Source: CAYZJD01 sp964478455 (GTDB taxonomy: Bacteria; Acidobacteriota; Terriglobia; Bryobacterales; Bryobacteraceae). Taken from it: a DNA stretch of 9,591 bases. Position numbers and translations under genes: made by a program. The notes under the pieces are model-generated. The model was not told the origin of the DNA. It worked only from the letters and a program-made list of their open reading frames with translations, and made no database searches. The first letter of the stretch is position 1, and the number at the start of each line of letters is the position of its first letter. This document shows, piece after piece, positions 1 to 5,549 of the stretch. The DNA is taken from NCBI GenBank assembly GCA_964478455.1, contig CAYZJD010000164.1, positions 1 through 9,591 on the forward strand, given 5' to 3'.

Positions 1-1
1 T

Positions 2-874
2 CTAGTACCGGCACTTCGAGCTTTCCGACTTCACGTAGTAGGACTTGTAGTTGGACGCCTTCGGGTCCATGCAGCCGGCCAGGTTCAGCAGCTCCACTTT
101 CCGAAACTCGATGGGATGACTTTCCGCCTGAAGGGAAATGTAGCCTTCCGTCAGCAGAGCCCCGTCCTGTTTCACTTTCTCGTCGTGCCCGCTCACCGCG
201 CCGCCTCCGATTTGCGGCATTTCGTAGGCCAGAACGGTCTCCCCCTCCACCATGTGCCGGATGACGGAATCGCCCAGCACCATCACCTCCACTCTCACCC
301 ACTGGTCCCCGTCGTAGGTTTTGGAAGTGGAATTGGTGCAATGCTGCGTGAACAGGCGGCCGTTCATCACTACGTTAGTGCCCGGAGTGCACAGGTTCGC
401 GGTCGAGCGCGGGCCCTTGCCTAATCCTCCCAGCAATTGCACCTCAACCGAAATCGGGAAATCCTGTTCCTTCCTCATGCTCTCCGGAGACTGGCAGTGG
501 ACCATCACCCCGCTGTTTCGCAGCGCCCAGCCGGGAGCGCCGGGCGTCTGCTCACCCACGAAACGGTACTCGACCGCAACGATGTAGTGCGAGAACTTCC
601 GGCGGTAAAAGATGTGGCCGAATTTGTTGCCGAATGTTCTGTATTGATCGTAGGCAACCTTCAAGAGGCCGTCTTCCACCCGGAACGTGTTCCCGAAGTT
701 GTCGCCGAGATCGTGTCCGGCGAGCTTGACAGCCCAGCCCGTCAGGTCCTTGCCGTTGAACAACTGGATCCATTCCTTCTGGTCGGCCTTGCTTTGTGCC
801 GCGGCGCTGGTCAAGCCAACGAGCAGGCCCGCGAGCGCAAGCCGCCGAAGTGTCGCGGAGTTGGTGGTCTTCAT
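2..874 (-). CDS. Secreted DUF1080 (3-keto-disaccharide hydrolase-like) protein
   Basis: The 290-residue protein starts with a clear signal peptide: positive N-terminus (MKTTNSATLRR), a hydrophobic stretch at about residues 11-24 and an AAA-Q cleavage site near residue 26. The mature part opens with WIQLFNGKDLTGW (residues 35-47), the hallmark start of the DUF1080 / 3-keto-disaccharide hydrolase fold, a concanavalin-like beta-sandwich. RNSGVMVHCQ (119-128) and EGYISLQAESHPIEFRKVEL (243-262) are also typical. Members act outside the cytoplasm on oxidised disaccharides or other glycans; the substrate here cannot be read from sequence. Residues 267-290 form a short Cys-bounded tail (GCMDPKASNY, ending KCRY) that resembles the GCTDPxAxNY calcium-binding-like repeat seen in secreted proteins. 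C268 and C288 could form a disulfide. The gene follows the isocitrate dehydrogenase gene on the same strand but has its own -10-like box. The family call is firm, the enzymatic activity is not. Confidence 0.88.
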   Translation of the reverse strand: MKTTNSATLRRLALAGLLVGLTSAAAQSKADQKEWIQLFNGKDLTGWAVKLAGHDLGDNFGNTFRVEDGLLKVAYDQYRTFGNKFGHIFYRRKFSHYIVAVEYRFVGEQTPGAPGWALRNSGVMVHCQSPESMRKEQDFPISVEVQLLGGLGKGPRSTANLCTPGTNVVMNGRLFTQHCTNSTSKTYDGDQWVRVEVMVLGDSVIRHMVEGETVLAYEMPQIGGGAVSGHDEKVKQDGALLTEGYISLQAESHPIEFRKVELLNLAGCMDPKASNYKSYYVKSESSKCRY

Positions 875-883
875 GATGTGTAG

Positions 884-889
884 AGTATA
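884..889 (-). promoter_or_regulatory. Candidate -10 box of the DUF1080 gene
   Basis: The minus strand reads TATACT (5 of 6 matches to TATAAT), ending nine bases before the ATG at 874. Transcription from it would begin about 3 nt before the start codon, so the mRNA would be leaderless or nearly so. No Shine-Dalgarno sequence lies in front of this ATG, which agrees. The -35 region is weak (TCGTCC at an 18-bp spacing). Confidence 0.45.
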
Positions 890-930
890 GCGAGCGGGGG
901 AGGTCCCGGACGATTCCTGTTTACGGTCAT

Positions 931-1009
931 GTTAACGGATAACAACATCTTGTTGCCGGTTATCTATCCGGCAGCATACCCGTGAACGCTCACGTTATCC
1001 GCGGTTAAC
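931..1009. repeat. Cluster of nested inverted repeats between two genes
   Basis: Within 79 bp the plus strand has GTTAACGGATAAC (931-943) and its near-perfect inverse GTTATCCgcgGTTAAC (994-1009), which differs only by a 3-bp insertion. Between them are a hairpin with arms TGCCGG/CCGGCA (954-959 and 968-973, loop TTATCTAT), extendable to 951-976 with one G-T pair, and the palindrome CGTGA-ACGC-TCACG (981-994). GTTATC or its inverse GATAAC occurs three times and GTTAAC twice. The cluster lies between the stop of the isocitrate dehydrogenase gene and the start of the DUF1080 gene. It could hold operators for the DUF1080 gene or fold at the 3' end of the upstream mRNA. There is no T-run, so a classical intrinsic terminator is not supported. 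Confidence 0.6.
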
Positions 1010-1037
1010 ACATCCCGCGACCTGCAACGGCCCGCGG

Positions 1038-2045
1038 CTATTCCATCGCGGCGATCACCGCGTCGGTGAACTCCGTGGTGCCGGCCGAGCCGCCGACGTC
1101 GGGCGTAAGATGCTTCGCGCCCGCGTAGACGCGCTCGATCGCCGTCTGCAACCGGGCCGAGGCTGCCTGCTCGCCGAGGTGCGCGAGCATCAGCACCGCC
1201 GACTGCATCAGCGCCGTCGGGTTGGCGATGCCCTTGCCGGCAATGTCCGGCGCGCTCCCGTGTACCGCCTCGAACACGGCGCAGCGCTCGCCCATATTGG
1301 ATCCGGGCACGATCCCCAGACCTCCCACCAGGCCGGCCGCGAGGTCCGAGACGATATCACCGTAGAGGTTCGGCATCAGCAGCAGGTCGAACGTCTCCGG
1401 ACGCATGACGAGCTGCATCGCGGCGTTGTCCACGATCAGCTCCTTGTATCCGATGTCCGGGTACTCTCGAGCCACCTCGCGGCAGCAGCGCAGGAAGAGC
1501 CCGTCGCCGAGCTTCATGATGTTCGCCTTGTGGACGGCGGTGATCTGCTGGCGCCCGGTGCGCTTGGCGAACTCGAACGTGTAGCGGGCGATGCGCTCGG
1601 AGGCGCGGCGGGTGATCACCTTGAGGCTAGTGACCACGTCGGTGACCACCTCGTGCTCGAGCCCGGCGTAAAGGTCTTCCGTGTTCTCGCGAAAGATGAT
1701 CATGTCGATCTTCGCGTCCTGGTAGCGCGTCTTGAGCCCCGGTAGGTTCCGAACGGGGCGCACGTTGGCGAACAGGTCGAGCCTCTTGCGGAGCGCGACG
1801 TTCACGCTCTGGAAGCCGCCGGCGATCGGCGTCGTCACCGGACCCTTCAGGCCGACCCGCGTCCGCTGGAGCGACTCGACCACTCCCTCAGGGAGGCTCT
1901 CGCCCGACTGTTCGATGACCTCCCTCGTCAGCTCGACTCGTTCCCACCGGACGGGAATGCCGGTGGCCTCGACCGCCCGGACAGTGGCGTCGGCGACTTC
2001 GGGGCCGATTCCGTCGCCGGGGATGAGAGATACGGTGTGATGCAC
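1038..2045 (-). CDS. icd: Isocitrate dehydrogenase, NAD-dependent, mitochondrial-type
   Basis: This 335-residue member of the isocitrate/isopropylmalate dehydrogenase family oxidatively decarboxylates isocitrate to 2-oxoglutarate in the TCA cycle. LIPGDGIGPEV opens the protein. The substrate loop SVNVALRKRLDLFANVRP (residues 80-97, with S80, N82, R86, R96) is of the isocitrate type rather than the LeuB type. Further active-site residues are R119 and Y126 in FRENTEDLYAG, K173 in VHKANIMK, D206, D230 and D234. The cofactor loop HGSAPDIAGKGIANP (262-276) has Asp-Ile (267-268) where NADP enzymes carry Lys-Tyr, which points to NAD. I chose the GTG at 2045 because LIPGDGIG then begins seven residues in, as is usual. 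Longer readings run into purH and have no family similarity. There is no Shine-Dalgarno, but a perfect TATAAT lies six bases upstream. Homoisocitrate or isopropylmalate dehydrogenase remain less likely alternatives. Confidence 0.88.
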   Translation of the reverse strand: MHHTVSLIPGDGIGPEVADATVRAVEATGIPVRWERVELTREVIEQSGESLPEGVVESLQRTRVGLKGPVTTPIAGGFQSVNVALRKRLDLFANVRPVRNLPGLKTRYQDAKIDMIIFRENTEDLYAGLEHEVVTDVVTSLKVITRRASERIARYTFEFAKRTGRQQITAVHKANIMKLGDGLFLRCCREVAREYPDIGYKELIVDNAAMQLVMRPETFDLLLMPNLYGDIVSDLAAGLVGGLGIVPGSNMGERCAVFEAVHGSAPDIAGKGIANPTALMQSAVLMLAHLGEQAASARLQTAIERVYAGAKHLTPDVGGSAGTTEFTDAVIAAME

Positions 2046-2051
2046 AATCGA

Positions 2052-2057
2052 ATTATA
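2052..2057 (-). promoter_or_regulatory. -10 box of the isocitrate dehydrogenase gene
   Basis: A perfect TATAAT on the minus strand ends six bases before the GTG at 2045, with TG four bases upstream of the box (TGCCTATAAT). Initiation seven bases downstream would fall on the G of the start codon itself, giving a leaderless mRNA. No good -35 box is visible at 17 bp. Confidence 0.55.
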
Positions 2058-2091
2058 GGCACGCGGGGCGTGGCCCGTGGCGCACGGCTCG

Positions 2092-2100
2092 TGGCACAAT
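2092..2100 (+). promoter_or_regulatory. Candidate extended -10 of purH
   Basis: TGGCACAAT fits an extended -10 (TG, one base, then CACAAT, 4 of 6 to consensus) and ends eight bases before the purH ATG at 2109. No Shine-Dalgarno is present (only TAAAG), so a leaderless or very short 5' UTR is plausible. This is weaker than the box of the divergent gene. Confidence 0.3.
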
Positions 2101-2108
2101 GTAAAGCC

Positions 2109-3665
2109 ATGCCCAGAATCCAGCGCGCGCTCATCAGCCTCACCGACAAGAGCGGGATCGTCGAATTCGCCCGTGGCTTGCGCGAATTCAACATCGAGAT
2201 TCTGTCCACGGGGGGCACCGCGAGACTGCTCCGCGAGGCGGGTGTTCCGGTGCGCGAGGTGTCCGAGGTCACGGGCTTTCCGGAAATGCTCGACGGCCGC
2301 GTGAAGACCATCCACCCGCGGATCGCGGGGGGCATCCTCGCCATCCGCGCCGACGAGGAGCACATGCGCGCCCTTGCCGCGCACGACATCCCGCCGATCG
2401 ACATGGTGGTCGTCAACCTCTACGCGTTCGAGAAGGCGGCCGCGAAGCCCGGCATCACGGTGCCTGAGCTGACCGAGAACATCGACATCGGCGGGCCGAC
2501 GCTGATTCGCGCGGCCTCGAAGAACTACCAGGACGTCGCCGTCGTGGTTTCTCCCGCCGACTACGAAGCGGTGCTCACGGAGATGCGGATGAGCGGCGGC
2601 GAGTTGTCGCTGGCCACGCGCTGGTGCCTGGCGCGAAAGGCGTTCCGCCTGACGGCCGACTACGACCGCGCGATCAGCGCGCGGCTGGCGAGCATTCAGG
2701 TGGAGGCCGGACAGTTCGTCGAGCAGCCGGCTGAATTGCCCCAGATGCTCGACCTCCGGGCCGACCTGGCGCTATCGCTTCGCTACGGTGAAAACCCGCA
2801 CCAGGCGGCGGCGCTGTACTCCGGCGGTCTCTCCGGAATCGCCGGCGCGCGGCAGATTCAAGGCAAGGAGCTGTCCTACAACAACCTCGTCGATCTCGAC
2901 GCGGCCTGGCAGCTCGTGACGGAGTTCGACGCGCCGGCCACGGCGATTATCAAGCACACCAACCCGTGCGGCTGCGCGGAAGGCCCGGCGCTCGCCGAGA
3001 GCTACCGCAAGGCGTATGAATGCGACCCGGTCTCGGCTTTCGGCGGCGTGCTGGCGTTCAACCGGCCGCTAGACGGGGAGACGGCAGCGGAGATCGGCAA
3101 GCTGTTCGTCGAAGCGATTGCCGCGCCCGGCTACGCGCCGGAAGCGCTTGCGATCTTGGGAACCAAGAAGAACCTGCGCCTGCTCGAGGTGACGAATCCG
3201 GCGCCTGATCCGCTGGTTGTCAAGTCAATCAGCGGCGGCTTCCTGGCGCAAACTGCGGATTTGCACAAGCTCGATCGTGCGCGCTGCCAAGTGAAGACCG
3301 AGCGCGCGCCGAGCGAGGAGGAGTGGGCCGCGCTTGCCTTCGGCTGGAAGGTGGTGAAGCACGTCAAGTCCAATGCGATCGTATTTGTGCGGCCTGGTCA
3401 GACCGTGGGCATCGGCGCCGGTCAGATGAGCCGGGTGGATTCGGTGAAGGTGGCCGCGATGAAAGCGGTGCTGCCTCTTCAGGGGACGGTGCTCGCCTCC
3501 GACGCGTTCTTCCCGTTCCCGGACGGGGTGGAGGAAGCGGCGCGCCACGGCATCACGGCCGTCATCCAGCCGGGTGGATCCGTCAGAGACGCTGACGTGA
3601 TCGCCGCCGCCAACCGGCTCGGCCTGGCGATGGTCTTCACCGGTATCCGCCACTTCCGCCACTAA
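2109..3665 (+). CDS. purH: Bifunctional AICAR formyltransferase/IMP cyclohydrolase PurH
   Basis: This 518-residue cytoplasmic enzyme catalyses the last two steps of IMP synthesis: formylation of AICAR with 10-formyltetrahydrofolate, then ring closure of FAICAR. The N-terminal MGS-like cyclohydrolase domain (about 1-140) shows KSG (14-16), STGGT (33-37), GFPEMLDGRVKTIHP (56-70), NLYAF (103-107) and ENIDIGGPTLIRAASKN (123-139). The transformylase domain (about 140-518) shows LRYGENPHQ (224-232), KELSYNNLVDLDAAW (253-267), the catalytic KHTNPCG (K282, H283) and DPVSAFGGVLAFNR (306-319). The length matches the family (E. coli about 529). The ATG at 2109 gives the usual short N-terminus (MPRIQRALISLTDKSG); the upstream in-frame ATG at 2037 would add 24 unrelated residues and overlap the divergent gene. 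The TAA stop takes its last two bases from the palindromic repeat that follows. No other purine gene is nearby. Confidence 0.97.
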   Translation: MPRIQRALISLTDKSGIVEFARGLREFNIEILSTGGTARLLREAGVPVREVSEVTGFPEMLDGRVKTIHPRIAGGILAIRADEEHMRALAAHDIPPIDMVVVNLYAFEKAAAKPGITVPELTENIDIGGPTLIRAASKNYQDVAVVVSPADYEAVLTEMRMSGGELSLATRWCLARKAFRLTADYDRAISARLASIQVEAGQFVEQPAELPQMLDLRADLALSLRYGENPHQAAALYSGGLSGIAGARQIQGKELSYNNLVDLDAAWQLVTEFDAPATAIIKHTNPCGCAEGPALAESYRKAYECDPVSAFGGVLAFNRPLDGETAAEIGKLFVEAIAAPGYAPEALAILGTKKNLRLLEVTNPAPDPLVVKSISGGFLAQTADLHKLDRARCQVKTERAPSEEEWAALAFGWKVVKHVKSNAIVFVRPGQTVGIGAGQMSRVDSVKVAAMKAVLPLQGTVLASDAFFPFPDGVEEAARHGITAVIQPGGSVRDADVIAAANRLGLAMVFTGIRHFRH

Positions 3666-3736
3666 AAGGGGTCAGCCTGATCTGCCCCATTTTCCCCGGC
3701 GCGGAGAAAATGGGGCAGATCAGGCTGACCCCTTTT
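3664..3736. repeat. Long perfect inverted repeat (REP-like), overlapping two stop codons
   Basis: Two 30-bp arms (3664-3693 and 3707-3736) are exact reverse complements around a 13-bp GC-rich centre, whose outermost bases also pair. The left arm begins AAAAGGGGTCAGCCTGATCT and ends CCCCATTTT. It fills the whole space between the convergent purH and dehydrogenase genes. The last two bases of the purH TAA and the whole TGA of the dehydrogenase lie inside the arms. Length, GGGGTCAG core and position resemble the palindromes spread by REP-associated tyrosine (Y1) transposases. That is an inference, because no second copy and no transposase lie in the window. Confidence 0.85.
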
Positions 3737-3737
3737 T
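3664..3737. terminator. Probable bidirectional intrinsic terminator
   Basis: The inverted repeat folds in either transcript into a roughly 30-bp stem. On the plus strand it ends CCCC followed by TTTTT (3733-3737); on the minus strand it ends CCCC followed by TTTT (3667-3664). It sits between the 3' ends of convergent genes, where a two-way terminator is expected. The U-runs are part of the stem and pair with the A-runs opposite. Confidence 0.6.
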
Positions 3738-4766
3738 GAGGTCGATGACCACTTTGCCGACGCCGTCGGCGTAGTGCTCGAGGGTAGTGAAAGCGCGCTG
3801 GACGCTTTCGAGCGGGAGCGCGTGGGTCAGCATCGGAGCGAAGCGGGCCGGATGCTCGCGCAGCAGATCGAGCGCGGTTTCCGATTCGTGGTTCGAGCGG
3901 CGCACGTTGTAGATAACGAGCTCCTTCCGTCGGATCGGGTGGAATTCGAGCGGCACGTACGTCTCGGCGGGAATGCCGGTGATGACGACGCGGCCGGCAT
4001 TGCGCGCCACGTTGACGCAGTGATTGATGCTGCCGCCCTTGGCAGCGCAGTCGATGGCCACGTCCACGCCGCGGCCGCGCGTGTCGGCTAGGATCTCGGA
4101 GACGGGATCGGCTGCCGCCGGGTCAATCGCCGCATCCGCGCCCATGGCGAGCGCCAGATCCCGCCGGTGCGCTACCGGCTCAACAGCCCAAATCCTCCCG
4201 GCGCCCGACGTCGCCAGCACGGCGATGGTCAGCAGGCCGATGGGGCCGGCGCCGAACACTGTCGCCGTCTCACCAGGCTGAAGCGCGACGAATTTCATCG
4301 AGTGGAGAATGATGGCCAGCGGCTCGAAGATTGTGCCCTCGCGGAAGCCAAGTCCCTCGGGCAATGGCAACAAGTTGCGCACGGGCAGGTTCACGTAATC
4401 GCGGAAGTAACCGGGGTCGCCGGGCATGCTGAGGAAACGGAGGTTGGCGCAGACGTTGTGGCGGCCGGCGAGGCAGTATTCGCAATGGTAGCAGTAGATG
4501 GCCGGCTCCAGCGCCGCGCGGTCACCGGGCGACCAGCCGCTGACGCCGGGGCCAGTCCTGGCCACGACTCCGGTCGGCTCGTGACCGAGCACCATTGGGT
4601 ACTTGCAGGGGGTGTCTCCGATGCCGCCTTCGGCGTAGTAATGGAGGTCCGAGCCGCAAATGCCGACCGAATGCACCCGCACCTGCACTTCGCCGGGCGC
4701 CGGATCGCTGATCGGACCCTCGATCAGCCGGAAGCGGCGGGGTTCAACCAGCTCGGCAATGCGCAT
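3720..4766 (-). CDS. Zn-dependent medium-chain alcohol/polyol dehydrogenase
   Basis: This 348-residue MDR-family dehydrogenase of the sorbitol/xylitol/threonine dehydrogenase type probably oxidises a sugar alcohol or similar secondary alcohol with NAD. The GroES-like domain has GICGSDLHYY with catalytic-zinc C37, GHEPTGVV with H62 and E63, and FEPL with E148. The structural-zinc lobe has C92, C95, C98 and C106. The Rossmann domain has FGAGPIGLL (171-179), and E196 at the end of the second strand favours NAD over NADP. I chose the ATG at 4766 because GGAG lies eight bases upstream and MRIAELVEPRRFRL is a usual N-terminus. A GTG at 4820 would add 18 residues and overlap the upstream stop as GTGA. 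The last residues, KKGSA and the stop, are encoded by the palindromic repeat, so the native C-terminus was probably changed by it. The exact substrate is unknown. Confidence 0.88.
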   Translation of the reverse strand: MRIAELVEPRRFRLIEGPISDPAPGEVQVRVHSVGICGSDLHYYAEGGIGDTPCKYPMVLGHEPTGVVARTGPGVSGWSPGDRAALEPAIYCYHCEYCLAGRHNVCANLRFLSMPGDPGYFRDYVNLPVRNLLPLPEGLGFREGTIFEPLAIILHSMKFVALQPGETATVFGAGPIGLLTIAVLATSGAGRIWAVEPVAHRRDLALAMGADAAIDPAAADPVSEILADTRGRGVDVAIDCAAKGGSINHCVNVARNAGRVVITGIPAETYVPLEFHPIRRKELVIYNVRRSNHESETALDLLREHPARFAPMLTHALPLESVQRAFTTLEHYADGVGKVVIDLKKGSA

Positions 4767-4816
4767 GGAAGGTGCTCCGCCGCCCTGCAACCGCAACGAG
4801 GCGCGCCGGACTGGGG

Positions 4817-5287
4817 TCACTTCTTGAAGAGGTTGTCGAAGGCCGCACGGGCATCGTTTGGGTGCCGGGGCGCCGGAGCCGAGCCGGCGATAACGGCGGA
4901 GCCGGAGGGCGCGGCGTCGCGAGCCACGGTAACCCGGCGTTCAAACCACTCGCACTCGTTGGCCTGATCCTTCGCCGCGATGCGGGCCTGGATGGGCTTC
5001 AAGCACTGGAAGCGGGTGGAAGGCTCGAAGTGAGCGCACATCTTGCAGCAGTGCAAGGCGGCGCTGCATTTCGGGCAGTTGCCCTTGAAGTCGGCGTCGG
5101 GCGGCAGCGTGGTTGCGCAGTTGTAGCAGCGCGAGGCAACGACTGTCTGCACCAGGCGTGGCAGCCTCGGTCCCGTCACGTCAATGGGGAGCTTGGGGCC
5201 TTTCTCTCGCGGCCGCTCCTCCGTCTTGCGGGGCTCCCAGGAGGAGTCCATGTATCCGCGTTGTTTGTACTTTCTGTCACTGTCCAT
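4817..5287 (-). CDS. Cys-rich zinc-ribbon protein of unknown function
   Basis: I do not recognise a named gene. The 156-residue protein has a charged N-terminus (MDSDRKYKQRGYMDSSWEPR, then a Lys/Glu/Arg-rich stretch to about residue 31). A central zinc-ribbon-like core has C54-x2-C57 and C71-x2-C74, followed by C80, C81, C84, C95 and C112, nine cysteines in 59 residues. The first four could bind one zinc and the later ones a second site. The tail (about 121-156) is Ala/Pro-rich and ends AAFDNLFKK, a short amphipathic segment that could be a peptide contact site. There is no signal peptide or membrane segment, so it is cytoplasmic. Its stop is 50 bp before the dehydrogenase start on the same strand, which suggests co-transcription. 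GGAG lies upstream of the ATG at a long spacing of about 13 bases. Confidence 0.75.
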   Translation of the reverse strand: MDSDRKYKQRGYMDSSWEPRKTEERPREKGPKLPIDVTGPRLPRLVQTVVASRCYNCATTLPPDADFKGNCPKCSAALHCCKMCAHFEPSTRFQCLKPIQARIAAKDQANECEWFERRVTVARDAAPSGSAVIAGSAPAPRHPNDARAAFDNLFKK

Positions 5288-5549
5288 GGCCGCTCGGGGC
5301 TCCTTGGAACACGTTCCTGTTCAGGTGAGGCAGCTTCCGACAGCCGGTGAAGGCGTCACGTAATCCGTTGATCGACCCCCGGAGCCGGTGACTTTATAGA
5401 CCATCGTCCCGACTTCTGGGTTGTCAAAGGGAAGCTGTGTGGCGGGAGGCTGTGTCACTCGAGGACCGGTCCCCGCCTGATCCTCACCCCACTATGTACC
5501 ACGAAAACGAACGCAAAGCTAGGGGGCTGTCAAGGGCGTCAAATCGGTA
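5288..5549. other. Intergenic region upstream of the zinc-ribbon gene
   Basis: I see no gene in these 262 bases. On the minus strand there is a TATAAA (5398-5393), about 106 bases before the zinc-ribbon ATG, and a TTGACA (5427-5422). They are 23 bp apart, too far for one standard promoter. GGAAC-AC-GTTCC (5306-5317) is a short dyad just upstream of the ATG, and GGACCGGTCC (5463-5472) is a 10-bp palindrome. No hairpin with a T-run follows the glgP stop. Confidence 0.4.

Noticed and set aside
931..1003. TTATCC-type sequences as DnaA boxes or a replication origin
   Set aside because: The sites (GTTATCCGC, TTGTTATCC, GTTATCTAT) miss the CACA end of the consensus TTATNCACA, and no dnaA or dnaN gene is near.
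2085..2108. Sigma-54 promoter in front of purH (TGGCAC)
   Set aside because: TGGCAC is present but the required TTGC at the right spacing is missing (AAAGC instead).
2046..2384. N-terminal extension of the isocitrate dehydrogenase frame to 448 residues
   Set aside because: The extra 113 residues are antisense to the purH start and have no family similarity; the enzyme begins naturally at the GTG at 2045.
5306..5317. GGAACACGTTCC as an SOS box
   Set aside because: The spacing between GAAC and GTTC is 2 bp instead of 4 for the Gram-positive-type LexA site, and the downstream gene has no link to DNA repair.
5393..5427. TTGACA and TATAAA as a promoter for the zinc-ribbon operon
   Set aside because: The two hexamers are 23 bp apart, beyond the 15-20 bp that normal promoters tolerate; only an isolated -10 remains possible.
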